A DNA stretch of 64,000 nucleotides from assembly GCA_029817715.1 (NCBI GenBank), contig JARUPY010000087.1, positions 3,472,001 to 3,536,000 of the forward strand, read 5' to 3'. How positions within the stretch are numbered: position 1 is the first letter of the stretch; each line of letters opens with the position of its first letter. Origin of the DNA: Melastoma dodecandrum (lineage: Eukaryota; Streptophyta; Magnoliopsida; Myrtales; Melastomataceae). Below are positions 41,941-54,058 of the stretch, piece after piece. Made by a program: the position numbers and the translations under genes. The notes below the pieces were generated by a model that was given only the letters and a program-made list of their open reading frames with translations, was not told the origin of the DNA and did not search any database.

Positions 41941-44190
41941 GTTAAACGAGAAAGAACAAACTCCGGACCAGCAGGCAGCATATCGCACTTGTTTTAAGGA
42001 GTTGGGTTATGGCGTAAGAATCCAATAAGAGACAAGCTTTCCAAGGAAATCCACAAAGGCTTTGGCTTGCAGAGGAATTTCCAAGTTGAAGCGGTATGCA
42101 AGAAACGAAGCTCCTCTCCCGCATTACTAACTATTTCCGTTCGTTCTACATAATCCACTTCTAGCTTCCAAGTCTTTATCCCCGAAAGTAGAGACTTGGA
42201 AATGATTGTAAACCCGATATCGACTGAAGATTGCCTTTCAAGTCCATGAAGGCACCGTGTTAGGTAACAATGTCCTAGCTGGAGAAGTCTACACCAGCAA
42301 GCTCCAAGCCCGTGAGAGGACGACATTTTCGTCGTATCTGTTACAGATGATTCCTTTTTCCTTTTCCGTGTGTGATGATGTTTTGAGATTTTCAAGTGAT
42401 CTACGACTATGCGCATTCGGACTCATTCAGGAGCATACAGTGGATGCGATGGAGGAGCTGGAGCAGACGAGGTGGAGCCTGGTCCAGCCAAGAGAAGAAA
42501 GCGTGGAGATGGAGAGATCCCCCTCGTTGCGGAAGCAAGAGCTCGAGACCACCAAGCGAAAGCTAAAGTAGTTGAGGAGGGAAAACCGATCGACCAAGAT
42601 GAATGATGATGAGGCTGACGTTGTAAAGTTTGCGGAAGATAAGGTTGAGGTGACGTACGGGATCCAGAAAAAGAGGTACGTAGGTTTGAGTCAACGGTGC
42701 CGGTCGTTTCTCGAGAGGTCGTGAATCCACAGGGAGGTGTCGAGAGGGAAGCCATACCAAAGAGGCATCCTTCCTTACAGAAAAAGATAAAAGGAGCCCC
42801 TGCTTCGTCCTCCGCGGAACCTTCACAAGGAAAAGTGCGAATCGAACAACACAATTAAGCTCTGAATGTATTCCTTTTTCTTTTATTCTTTTGGTTGACA
42901 ACATTATCGACACTAGACACAATGTCTGGGATTCCATAGAATGAATTCGCAGATAACAGTGCAACAGAAACAATCCTTGATCCTGTTCTTGGAATCGAAG
43001 AAGTTTATGATGTCATGAAATGCCAATTTGATCCCTTGTAGTATTTCCTGTCTTGCGACAATCCCTCTGCTTCTTACATGTTTGGATGATCGCGGCAGAG
43101 GGTTGTTGGACTTATAGGAGGGGAGGGTGGCAGCTTCAAGGGGCATCACTCGACCGGTTTCAAAGGCCAAACCGGATTCCTCTTATGAGCATTGAAGCTA
43201 TAGTTTCACTATCACTAGATTATTTCTTTTTCCATAAACAAAAAGAATGAAAACACAGCATCGCAACTCTGTTTCTGTGATCATAGTTCGGCCGCAGGAG
43301 ATCAATTCATAGATGAAAGCATCATTCGACTTCTCTGCCAATTATTTCCCAGCCCAAACGATGACTTGTTACAGATTGCGTTGCTCTGTCCAATTCCCTG
43401 GATTCCGAGCCCAGGGGTGGCTGTTGCCTGGGCATTGTTGGGATGGTCGAGCTCTTCAGAAGAGCCGTGGAAGGGTCTCGGCCCGGGTTGTCCAGTTGAT
43501 CTTCGACTGGAGTCAAACAGGGGTTTCAGTTCAAACAGATGCACTCAGCTGTTAACGAGCCAGTGGACTCTGCAGTTGCCGTCCTTGAATCCCCCCTCCC
43601 CTTGGCAGAAGGCTTGGCAGTTGAGGTGGGGACACGCACATCCAACGGATAATGTGGCTCGCCGATTCGCGCAACCTCTTCCGACCTCAGCACGCCATTT
43701 CCTCTATCACGACACTGTAAAACAGTATGTTAAGGAAGCAAATACAAAGGAGCCGAAGCGCTTCCGCGGGGAAAGTAGCATCCGCGAGAAAAGCATACAA
43801 GAAGAGATGAGGACGATAAGCAGCAATGCCTAAACTGCAAAGGACCTCTTCATGTCCATGCTTTCACGACGAAATTGAAAAGCCAACGACCTGAGTTCGC
43901 TGGAACTTTCATGTGATTAGGGAAAGGTTTTCTCGTTAATTACAGTTATATTAAGGCAGGAATGAAGGCGAAAATAATGGGCAAATCAGAATTCGGAACA
44001 TTAAATTTTATGGTTAATAATTATTAGAGTCAAATTAACAAATTGTTTAAAATTAATTGACATTAATGAATGATATAAAACAAATACCAAGCGCCACATT
44101 TTCGTTCCCTACTAAATTAAAATTTAATCAATTCCTCCAGTAAATTACATAAAAAAATATTCCCCTGTTTTTTCATTACCGCGGACGGAT
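41941..44190. other. Unassigned interval between AP17 and the zinc-finger gene
   Basis: Several open stretches exist (42257-42571 plus; 43366-43833 plus; 41994-42416 minus), but none shows a domain I can name. One minus-strand piece (FNLEIPLQAKAFVDFLGKLV, about 42020-42090) faintly recalls the end of a Gypsy RNase H. I treat the region as decayed repeats and intergenic DNA. Confidence 0.4.
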
Positions 44191-44195
44191 TAAAA

Positions 44196-45667
44196 TCAAC
44201 AATCCATTGCCCTGTAAATAACCACGAAACAGGGGAGTATGGCCTTCGGATTGAACACGTACAAGTCCTCCAGGCTCGCATATGTCCCTGCGCTGCCCGC
44301 CACTGAATCGTAGTACGAGGACATGGCTCCGACGGCTGGGGATGACGTGACGTCTTCATCCGCAGTCGACATGTCGTCGGCCGCTTGCCTGACCTTCCCA
44401 GCAATCACACGGCACACGAGCATTGCCCTCCTCCCGTCGGTGCACCTCAGCAGGTCGTGTGCCCTGCCGCTGCTCGCCGTGGTCCGCACGCCCTTCTGAT
44501 GGGACGACGCTTCCCCATGGCCGTGACCTTGGCCTGCATACGTTTTAACACCAAACAAAGATGTCAAATAACCGAAATTGAAGGCACATGACTCTCAAAA
44601 AACTAACGCGTATGGTTTTAGTCCCACCTGCCGATTTGCCCTGGAAGCCATGCCGGATTATCGTGCAGACGCCGCACCCGGGGACGGAGCCACAGAGGCT
44701 GGACGATCCGCGTGAGCCGAGGGAGCACGCGAGGGAGGCGCAATGGAACCTTAGGAGCTCGTTCCCATCGGCAGCGCACCTCGGGTTCCTACGGGGACCA
44801 GCGAGGGCCCTCGTCTTGACGGTGTCGCGGCACTCCTCAAACCGCTGGATGGTGCGCTGGGTGTTATGTACCCTGAGTATCCGTTCGATCCTACAGATGG
44901 GGTTGTCCTTCTTCATCCAGCTGGACTTGAATATGATCTCGACAATGTTCCGTCCCGAATCCTCGGGTCCCAGTTCGGACACTGCCCACACATTTCATTA
45001 CATAAATGTCCACAAACCTAAACATAACATGTAAGAAAAAGGGAAGGCAGAGAGCAGACGAACACTTAAATCTCTAGGATGTAGTAACTCAATCTTATCT
45101 AACTACATGAAACTTTGCGAGGGTCCGGATGATTTGAAACAAAATGGGGTTAATTATTAGTTGGGGGAGTAAATGTTGTTGTTACATGGTCCCATGGAGA
45201 AACTTTGGAAAGAGGGCATACAGGAAGACCACCAACCCCCCCCCCCCCCCCACCCAATTGTTGACTGTCAATTTTTGGGACAGTGGTGGAGTTAAAATGA
45301 TAATGAAAAGAAAAAGGGTGAAAAGGGCATGGTTAGAATTGAGATCGTCCCCCTAGGAAGTGAAAGACAATGCTAATAGTAGTACTTGTAAGTCTAGGGA
45401 CTTCAGAGGTTTTGTTGTCAAATCATGGGGGGATCGAAAGCGGGTTTTGGGATGGTAAATATGTGATCTATTAGGGCTTAGAGATTTAACCTGCATGGCG
45501 AACTGTTTGATGAAGCTCTAAGCTCTCGATCTTAGGGAAGACCTCTCCGCACTGGGAGCAGGCACAGATGGTCGATCTTGGAGTGTACGGATGCCTTCGG
45601 AAAACATTTGAACCCCCTCATGTGATGTAATAATGAAAGATCAAATCATGTGATGTAAGATTTTGAC

Positions 45668-45698
<31 letters not shown>

Positions 45699-46315
45699 AG
45701 AGTTTTCCTTTCCTTGGGGTTTTGGTTTTACCTGCTGGGGTCAACGATCATGTGACACTCATAACACCCGGACAGCTTCCTAAACTGCATCCCCCTAGAA
45801 GACCCGCCGGCCGCCCTGGACCTCGAGGCCGCAAGGGAGGACGAGGACCTCCCCAAGCTCGATCCGGGGTGGCCCCCCTTCTTCTTCTTCAGCAGTCCCA
45901 CCTCCTGCCCCACCGTGCTGCCCTCAGGGGAGTTGTCGGCCCTGTGGACGACCCTGGTGTTGCCATGGACCACGTCCTTGAAGTTGCATATCGAGCTGCA
46001 GGAGGATCCGAGGACCGTGTATGTGCTGCCCCCAGCGCCAGACCTAGAAGGGTCATGGACTTTCGTGACTGTCTCCAGGTGTTTGCACGATAGGAAGTTC
46101 TTGAACTGGTTCCAGGAGGAAACAGGTGGAGAGGGAGAGGGAGGGGGAGGCTGCGCCTGGCGATGCTGGTGTTGTTTAGGTTGTTGGTAATGGTGGCCGA
46201 GACGGGGGTGTTCGTCCCGCTTCTTATGGCCAGATGAGTGTTTCTTGGCGGACCCGGGTGATGGTTTCGGGTCAGAACAAGAGGAGGGAACCGAGAGGAC
46301 ATTGAGGAGGGGCAT
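44196..46315 (-). CDS. C2H2-like zinc-finger protein with PARP-like C-terminal part, 4 exons, 459 aa
   Basis: This is a plant protein family with one C2H2 finger and a conserved C-terminal region of unknown biochemical role, often predicted nuclear. Minus-strand exons are 46315-45732, 45594-45491, 44981-44628 and 44533-44196, all GT-AG, totalling 1380 bases. The N-terminal exon is Ser/Pro/His-rich and contains FLSCKHLETVTKVHDPSRSG, VVHGNTRVVHRADNSPEGST and GMQFRKLSGCYECHMIVDPS. Exon 2 holds the finger CSQCGEVFPKIESLELHQ-x-VRH. Exon 3 has VSELGPEDSGRNIVEIIFKS and CAADGNELLRFHC, then GSVPGCGVCTIIRHGFQGKS. Exon 4 has VRTTASSGRAHDLL and ends NPKAILPCFVVIYRAMDC. No breaks are seen. Codons are G/C-rich in exons 3 and 4. 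Confidence 0.93.
45236..45251. repeat. Poly-C run (16 bases) in an intron of the zinc-finger gene
   Basis: A 16-base C homopolymer, preceded by CCAA and followed by ACCC, lies in the intron between exons 2 and 3. It is a likely length-variable and sequencing-error-prone site. Confidence 0.9.
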
Positions 46316-48239
46316 TTCCTTTTTGTTCCTAGAAGATGTTTTGGTTTAGAAGGAGGAGAGAAAAAGGGTATCAAAAGAGATAATGGGAATGAATGAACAG
46401 ACGAGGGTGTGTACTAAAGAAATGAGTTTTTTGAGGGATCCAAGATAAGCAAACCGGCCCTTTTTATTTCATTTATTTTTCTCTTTGGACATTGCAGGAT
46501 GGACCTGCCAGTTTTTGTTCGTATATCGATCGATTCGTAGGTTATCTCACTTGGAGAGTCATCGCAAACGGCCGGCAATGAAAATGTTGCTCTAATTTTT
46601 GTTACACATGAAGATAATTTCTTTGTTAGGGAGTGGACCACGTTCCATGAGCCTGGTCTTGTTTTGTATAGGAGATAGTGGATTCCACAGGTGGAATTTT
46701 ACGACCAACCAGATTGGGTTACGGAAAGGGACACGTTTAGAAAAACGGCGAATTATTTGATAAGTTCTAGCATTTGATTATTTGCAACTCCTTTTCGTTT
46801 TAGTTTATAACTTTTTCATTGGATTCTGATTGTTTGTGTAAGTATTCGGAGTGGTGAGGCTTTTCTTTTGGAAAGATCCCTTCTAACATTACGAGTGGAA
46901 CACTCGATTAAAATAACATCTTATGCATCGGTCCACTAAAATTTTAACACCAAGTTAGAGAGTGGGGTACGCGGTGGCTAAGTTAATAAAACCCCCCCCC
47001 CCCCCCTCCATCCCTAGTTGGTTGTGATATGTAAAACTCTTTTCCTTGGAGTTTGATAATTATTCCACATGGCTTTTTCATACCCATCATCCTCCCTTTC
47101 CACTTTGCTTGGGGAAAATGATTGACAAAATCGGCTGGCTGCCCACATTTTTCCGAATGGTAAGGCACAAAAAGTAGTATAAACACCCAACTGCAAAATA
47201 TAGACAAGAAAAGCACAACCCCATCAATCATCATCATCGTCGCCCCCCCTTAGCTTTTCCTTCCTAAAGCAAAATTGTTTCGAAAGATGGGATTGGGAAT
47301 CTTCCAAGGGACACATCCCATTCATTGCTCCCCCCACCCATTTGGTTCAACCACTCCTTTTTTTGCTACAATTCACACCCATTTTTTGTACCTTCTCGTT
47401 TTGTTTTATTACATGCTGATGATGCCTCCTCCTATGCTCTCTCTCACCAAAGGCATCATATCATCCAAGCTTTTCTCGTGGGATTTGGCCAACCGTTTCT
47501 TTAATGTGCATCATCATCATTATTTATTATCATCAGTATAACCAAAAAGTACTAAAAAAGTACTAAACCCCTTTTCCTCCTTATCCCCTTGTTATTATTG
47601 CCCGGGATGATCTCTTTTACCCTCCCAACCCGACACATCATATGGAGCAACAAAACAAACACCCTCAACATATATATGTCTTCGCATGACTCGAAGTGGT
47701 TTAGATTCTTGTCCGCAATGGAAAGGGCATCCATCATCCCTCCTTTACAAGTGGTTCGTTGTTAACATTCTTGAAATCTTGGATTAGTTTATTATCATTA
47801 GGGTTTTAACGAGGGAGACCGGCACAAGCTTCGGAAACAAACATATTTAGATCTGACTGATGAAACCCGGGTCTGAACACGTGTGTTTGTGTGGCCTCTA
47901 TGTTTTGAAAAGAGGACCATATTTTCCCAAATTTATTGTCATCATCAGCCATCTGGTTGCAGGCTATTCATTACAATTTCAAATTATCGATGCATGTCCT
48001 TTTTTTTAAAAGGCATTAATTGTCGTGTCTCTCTAAACCAAGTAACATTTTGACTCCCATCTCTAAATTATTTTTAGGCATTTCTATGAAAATAAAAATT
48101 TTTCATATTTTTAGGCCTGGCCCAAACACGATTACTGGGGCCCAACGTTGACGAAAGAAACGGAGTCGTTTCAGGATCCGGCGCTCCTGAAACGGAAAAA
48201 TAAGATAACCTCATTCAATCTTCTTTCTTGATATTCTCG
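46316..48239. other. Upstream region of the zinc-finger gene; no gene recognised
   Basis: This includes the presumptive promoter of the minus-strand zinc-finger gene. A 15-base C run lies at 46992-47006, and there are CAT/ATC-rich stretches. Open frames are short and without recognisable domains. Confidence 0.5.
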
Positions 48240-48474
48240 TCATTCCTTCCAATTTTCGAATGTCTTAAAAACGTTTGTTAGGTCATGGAGGTCCGAGTTT
48301 GCGCTAATTTGTCGAAAATTTAGGGCTTGGAGTTGGACCCTATTGCGAGTAAGGCTGATACGACTAGCCCCGGAGAAATCAGCGAGGAGTTCTAATGTGG
48401 AAAAACCAGGAATATAACAAACACCGCTAAATCTCCTTAGACAACGGCCGCGCTCCACCACACTCCGATGAGTT
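48240..48474 (-). pseudogene. Unidentified minus-strand coding-like fragment left of the chromovirus
   Basis: Reading out of the element border on the minus strand gives HRSVVERGRCLRRFSGVCYI, then PGFSTLELLADFSGASRISL and NFRQISANSDLHDLTNVFK, open to about 48240. I do not recognise it. Matching sequence was not found to the right of the element at 54059. Confidence 0.3.
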
Positions 48475-48969
48475 TGATGCGGGGGGATCCTGGAGGTGAG
48501 GAGAACTAGAAGGCGATGGGGAGAGAGTGGAAGAGGATACAGCTGCAGAAGATGTGAAGGAGGGGAGGTAGTTGTCAAGAAGTCAGAGGCGAGAATAAGG
48601 GACGCGGGAGAAGCAGCCGTAGGAGCCGTTATCAAGGTCGTTATGTTTTAAAGGTAGTGGGTCGGGTCGGAAAATGGGTTTGTGTTCGGGTCTAGCCCAG
48701 CCCAAGTTGTTATGTTATTTAGTCGGGATTTGCTACCGGAAAAATCAGTTAGTTTTCCGGCGTAGAAGTGTGGGAGGCGATGGCACAGTGTGTGAGACTG
48801 TGAATTGGCTTGCGACTGGGCTGTCGGAGTTGGTAAAACGAAGTGGGGTGTTGATCGGTGCTTACTGCTATTTGGGTTGTGTTATTGTGTTGTGTGTCTG
48901 GAGTTGGGTGTGCTGGGAGTTTTTCTGCGTAGCAATAGTTCTAGGGGGTGTTGTGATTTCACTGCAACA
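48475..48969 (+). repeat. Chromovirus 5' LTR
   Basis: It runs TGATGCGGGGGGATCC to CACTGCAACA and is homologous to 53579-54058. Confidence 0.88.
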
Positions 48970-48971
48970 AG

Positions 48972-48982
48972 GGTATCAGAGC
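48972..48982 (+). promoter_or_regulatory. Chromovirus primer-binding site
   Basis: GGTATCAGAGC lies two bases after the LTR. It is the usual initiator-Met-tRNA type, with the first base of TGG changed to G. Confidence 0.8.
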
Positions 48983-49001
48983 ACCGATCTTGGTGCCCGA
49001 G

Positions 49002-49529
49002 ATGGAGACCAGGTATGGCGAGTTGAAGAGAGACCAGGAAGCTATTAGTTCGGTGGTAAATGAAATGATGCAGAGAATGGAGCTTGTTACAACGCAGCTG
49101 AAAGAGATGCAGGTCCAGACAGTTTCCCAGCTTAAGGAAATGCATACTCAGATTGCGGAGATGGATAAGCACAAGGACTCGAGGTCGGTGGTAGTAGGAA
49201 GGATAACTACAGAGCGACCAACGGTAGGGGAGGTCGATAGCAGAGGCGCTGTTACGTTCGTTATGCCTAAAATAGAATTTCCCGATTTCGACGGCACCAA
49301 TATAGAAGATTGGTTGTACAAGTGCCAACGATATTTCGAGTTGGAGAATGTACCGGAGGATAAAAAGGTGAAGCTGGCCTCACTATACCTGTATGGAGGA
49401 GCTCTACAATGGCACTTTACATATATCCGGAACAGAGATTCGGGTTTAGCTTTAAGTTTGGAGGAATATGCAACTGCGTTGAATAGGAGGTTTGGAGCAG
49501 AGGTATTTGAGGACCCGATGGATAGATGA
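49002..49529 (+). pseudogene. Chromovirus gag, N-terminal part, frameshifted
   Basis: The ATG at 49002 (METRYGELKRDQEAISSVVN) opens a frame with a coiled-coil-like N-terminus. The retrotrans_gag core follows: MPKIEFPDFDGTNIEDWLYK, FELENVPEDKKVKLASLYLY and GALQWHF. It ends at 49529 after EDPMDR, where a shift places the continuation (KNLKQEGKLDNLYAYMTEFD) in the next frame. Confidence 0.85.
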
Positions 49530-52500
49530 AGAACTTGAAGCAGGAAGGGAAGTTAGACAACCTGTACGCTTATATGACGGAGTTCGACACATGCTTAAAA
49601 AGGGTTCTCGTAAAGATTGAGCTGCCGATGCAATTCCAGGTGAGTTCATTTATTAATGGGCTGAAGGAAGAGTACCGAAGTACGCTGTGGTTGTTGAGAC
49701 CGGCTGACCTCTTGAGTGCGCAAGCAAATGCCCGGATTTTAAGTCAGGACACACCCATTGCAGAAGGGGGAGTAGGGACTAAACCATTGAGGTTCATGAG
49801 TAGGGGAGCAATCAGAGAGGTGGGACTTCGGGATGACACTGTAGTGACTCCTAATGGAACGAACATAAGAAACTCTATGACAATTGGGGGAGCAACCAGA
49901 AACGGAAATGGCAAAGGGGTACTCACTCTGGGGGACGGCCCGTCATATTCGGGTGGAAGGAAGAAACTGAGCCAAGAGGAGATAGAAGAAAGAAGGCTCA
50001 AGGGGTTATATTTCGGGTGCAATGAACCTTTTTCCAGGTCGCATAGATGTACCAAACGACAATTCTTTTCTCTGATTGTAGATGAGGTGCAAGGAGAAGG
50101 AGAAGGGTGTATCACGGGAGAGGGAATTCAGGAGAAGTTGGGAGGAAGTGGAGAGGAAGACATTTCGGTGACCCTGCATGCGATGTTGGGCGAAGAGGGA
50201 GGCGCGGGGGTGCAAACTATGAAGGTGGAGGGTTGGTTTAGGAGGAAAGGACTGAATATTCTCATAGATTTTGGAAGTAGTCACAACTTCTTGGATGTGG
50301 GAGTGGTTAGGGGCATGAACTTGGCAGCTGTGCCAATAACACCAGTTCGAATCATGGTAGCTGATGGAAGAAGCATTTATTGCACGGCCATGTTGAAATA
50401 ATTTGTGTGGGTTATGTAGGGGCACGACTTTGCTGCAGATTTTTATCTCATTGCTTTAGGGGGCTGTGAGATGGTTCTCGGGGTTACATGGTTAGTGAAG
50501 CTTGGTGACATCACTTGGAATTTCCAAGATGCAGTGATGAGGTTCAAATGGAATCAGAAGATGGTTGAATTGGTGGGAAATCAAAGGCGGACTGACAAGT
50601 TGTGGCAGCTAATGGTGGAGAAGAACAGAACCAAGGAACTTATGGCCCCGACTTTCACCTGCTATTGGGTAGGAGTGGAATCGAGGGACTCAATAAAACC
50701 TCAGCTGCGTTGTCGTTCTGATGAGATGAATGATGGGAGTAATGATGTGGAGGAAGTGTTGGATGCTTTTGTGGATGTCTTTCAAGAACCTCGGGGGTTG
50801 CCCTCATTTAGAGGGCATGATCACATAATTCAGCTCAAAGAAGGGGTACAAGGAGTGAATGTTAGACCCTATAGGCATTCGATAGGCTAGAAGGACATTA
50901 TAGAGAAGATGATACAGGACTTGTTGGAGACAGGGGTGATACAACCCAGCCGTAGTGCTTTTTCTTCACCGATTGTGTTGGTAAAGAAGAAAGATGGGAT
51001 ATGGAGAATGTGTGTAGACTACGGAGAGCTGAATGCTTGTACTGTGAAAGACAAGTACCCAATTCCGGTTATAGAGGAGCTGCTGGACGAGTTGTTTGGA
51101 GCCACCATCTTCTCGAAGATAGATCTGAGAGCTGGGTACCATCAGATACGCATGGCTCCTGAGGACGTGCACAAGACTGCCTTTAGAACCCACGATGGTC
51201 ACTACGAATTCTTGGTTATGTCGTTCAGCCTTACCAATGCTCCGTCCACTTTTCAAGATCTTATGAATGCCATCTTTCGGCCCTACCTCAGGAAGTTTAT
51301 TTTAGTCTTCTTTGACGATATATTGGTTTATAGCAAAACCAGAAGAGAGCATGTTCAGCATTTACACTCGGCATTAACGGTATTAAGGAGGCACACTCTA
51401 TTTGCAAAGAAGTCCAAGTGTGCTTTCAGAAGCTTCAGAGTGGAGTATCTAGGACATTACATCGAGGCAGGGGGAGTTTCAACGGATCCAGCCAAGGTTA
51501 GAGCTGTACAAGAGTGGCCAGTTCCCACATCGGTGAAGCAGTTGAGGGGATTCCTCGGCTTGAGTGGCTACTACAGGCGCTTCATGAAAGGCTATGGGGT
51601 AATTAGTCGGCCTTTAACGGAGTTATTGAGAAAAGATGCTTTCCAGTGGACTGTTCAAGCGTAAGCTTCATTTGACCAACTTAAGCAATTATTGAGTTCT
51701 GCTCCTGTTCTGGCACTTCCAGATTTTTCAGAAATCTTTGTGGTGGAGACGGATGCATGTGATGTGGGGATAGGTGTTGTGTTGATGCAGAAGGATCATC
51801 CGATAGCTTACATAAGTAAGCATTTAGCTCAGAGACATTGTGGACTGTCCGTTTACGAGAAAGAGTTGTATTCCATTGTGTATGCAGTCGGCAAATGGCA
51901 CCATTACCTGACCGGAAGGCATTTCATCATCAAGACAGACCATAGGAGCTTAAAATTTCTATTAGAGCAGCGTTTGCACACCGAAAGCCAATTTAAATAG
52001 CTAGCCAAGCTTATGGGGTACGACTATGAAATCAACTACAAGAAGGGGAAGGAAAACGTTGCTGCTGATGCTCTTTCTCGCATACAAGGATCTGATTTGT
52101 TCGCTGTGATGGTACAGGAGCACGCACCTACACCGTTGGATGAAATTAAGGAGAGTTGGGTATTTGATACTAGATGTGCTGGAATTATAGATGGACTTCA
52201 ATCGGGGAAGCTAACCAATTCCAAATTTCAGTGGCAGCAAGGATTATTAAAAAGAGGTTCTAAGATAGTAGTGGGGAATAGTCCTGACTTGCATAAGAAG
52301 ATCATCCAACTTTTTCACAGCAGTCCGGTAGGAGGACACTTGGGAGTGCTTGCTACTTGCAAGACACTAACTGCCTTGTTCTTTTGGAGGGGATTGGAGA
52401 AAGAGGTCAGGCAGTTTATTAAAGAATGCGGGGTCTGTTCGAGGTGCAAATATGATAACGTGGCCTCTCCGGGATTGTTACAACCTCTACCTATTCCCAA

Positions 52501-53580
52501 TGGATTCTGGCAAGAGATTTCGATGGACTTCATAGAAGGGCTACCTCTCTCACATGGGAAGGATAGTATTTTGGTGGTTGTTGACAGGTTAAGCAAATAC
52601 AGACATTTCGTAGCCTTGCGTCATCCATATTCGGCGAAGGAAGTGGCTCAAGCTTTCTTGGATCAGATTTTCAAGTTGCATGGCCTTCCTACTTCAATTG
52701 TCAGTGACAGAGACACGATTTTCATGAGCAGATTTTGGAGGGAGTTGATGAGTCTGCAGGGTGTTGAAACTCCACATGTCTACCCCCTATCACCCTCAAA
52801 GTGATGGACAAACGGAGGTAGTAAATCGCTGCCTTGAGACTTACCTGCGATGCATGATAGGAGACTGCCCTAGGGAGTGGTTTCGATGGTTGGCTTTAGC
52901 TGAGTGGTGGTACAATAGTACCCACCATTTCTCCATTCAGACAAATCCATTCGAGGCCTATATGGCTATCCCCCACCTGTGCATATACCCTACATTCTAC
53001 ATGATAATGTTCTTCCTGCTGTGGATTTGGAGTTGAGAAACAGAGAGGATATGATCAAGGTACTTCGCTTCCAATTGGACAGAGCTCAGCACAGAATGAA
53101 GCAACTTGCTGATAAACACAGGTCAGACAGGGAGTTCAAGATTGGTGATTGGGTCTTCGTGAAGCTTCGGCCCTATAGACAGCACTCGGTGGTGCAGCGA
53201 AGCTACCACAAGCTATCTCCTCTGTTTTACGGCACCTACAAGGTTGTAGATCGCATTGGCAAGGTGGCATATCGTCTGGAGCTTCTAGCTGGATCAGCTA
53301 TACATCCCACCTTCCATGTATCCAAGCTGCGGCGCAGTGTTCCAGATCTGGCACGAGTTGCTTCTGCACTACCTGCATTCGGTGAATCACAGGAGCGGAA
53401 ACCAATAGCCATCTTAGCTAGGAGAATGGTCAAGAGGGGAAGTAGGGTGGCAACCAAGGTTCTGGTGCAGTGGTCGGGGGAGATAGAGGAAGACGCAACT
53501 TGAGAATTCCTCTTTGATCTCGAGAAGCGATATTCCGGGTGTACACTTGAGGACAAGTGTCATTTAAGGAGGGAAGCTTG
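49526..53580 (+). pseudogene. Chromovirus gag C-terminus, protease, RT, RNase H, integrase and chromodomain, with many stops
   Basis: One frame runs from 49526 to about 52765, broken only by stops at 50399, 50417, 50888, 51662 and 51998. It contains gag end, protease (ILIDFGSSHNFLD, near 50262), RT ([46 protein letters not shown] near 51310) and RNase H (FVVETDACDVGIGVVL). The integrase zinc region (CGVCSRCK) and core (MDFIEGLPLSHG; SDRDTIF) follow. Shifts near 52767 and 52970 follow, then GDWVFVKLRPYRQHSVVQR and HPTFHVSKLRRSVPD. A chromodomain-like KVLVQWSGEIEEDAT comes next, with TGA where Trp is expected. Several stops fit single C-to-T or G-to-A changes. Confidence 0.9.
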
Positions 53581-54058
53581 ATGCGTGGGGATCCTGGAGG
53601 TGAGGAGAACTAGAAGGCGATGGGAAGAGAGTGGAAGAGGATACAGCTGCAGAAGTTGTGAAGGAGGGGAGGTAGCTGTCAAGAAATCAGAGGCGGGAAT
53701 AAAGGACGCGGGAGAAGCAGCCGTAGGAGCCGTTATCAGGGTCGTTATGTTTTAAAGGTAGTGGGTCGGGTCGGAAAATGGGTTTGTGTTCGGGTCTAAC
53801 CCAGCCCAAGCCGTTATGTTATTTAGTCGGGATTTGCTACCGGGAAAATCAGTTAGTTTTCCGGCGTAGAATTGTGGGAGGCGATGGCACAGTGTGTGAG
53901 ACTGTGAATTGGCTTGCGACTGGGCTGTCGGAGTTGGTAAATCGAAGTGGGGTGTTGATCGGTGCTTACTGCTATTTGGGTTGTGTTGTTGTGTTGTGTG
54001 TCTGGAATTGGGTGTGCTGGGAGTTTTTCTGCGTAGCAATAGTTGCAGGGGTGTTGTG
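53579..54058 (+). repeat. Chromovirus 3' LTR, right end missing
   Basis: It starts TGATGCGTGGGGATCC after a purine-rich AAGGAGGGAAGCT. It follows the 5' LTR to GGGGTGTTGTG and then departs. Confidence 0.85.

Larger units (their letters stand above)
48475..54058 (+). mobile_element. Chromovirus-type Ty3/Gypsy LTR retrotransposon, decayed
   Basis: A 495-bp 5' LTR (48475-48969), a GGTATCAGAGC primer-binding site at 48972, gag, protease, RT, RNase H, integrase and a chromodomain-like end are followed by a polypurine stretch and a 3' LTR (53579-about 54058). The 3' LTR lacks the last roughly 17 bases found in the 5' copy (GATTTCACTGCAACA). The flank there does not show the GAGTT that precedes the 5' LTR, so a small deletion removed the right border. 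The LTRs differ at about 18 of 480 positions by hand count. Confidence 0.9.

Noticed and set aside
42020..42090. Minus-strand FNLEIPLQAKAFVDFLGKLV as a Gypsy RNase H remnant
   Set aside because: The likeness is a handful of residues and the neighbouring sequence does not support it.
45236..47006. Two long poly-C runs as possible regulatory elements
   Set aside because: Homopolymers of 15-16 bases in an intron and upstream region are common and error-prone. Nothing else supports a function.
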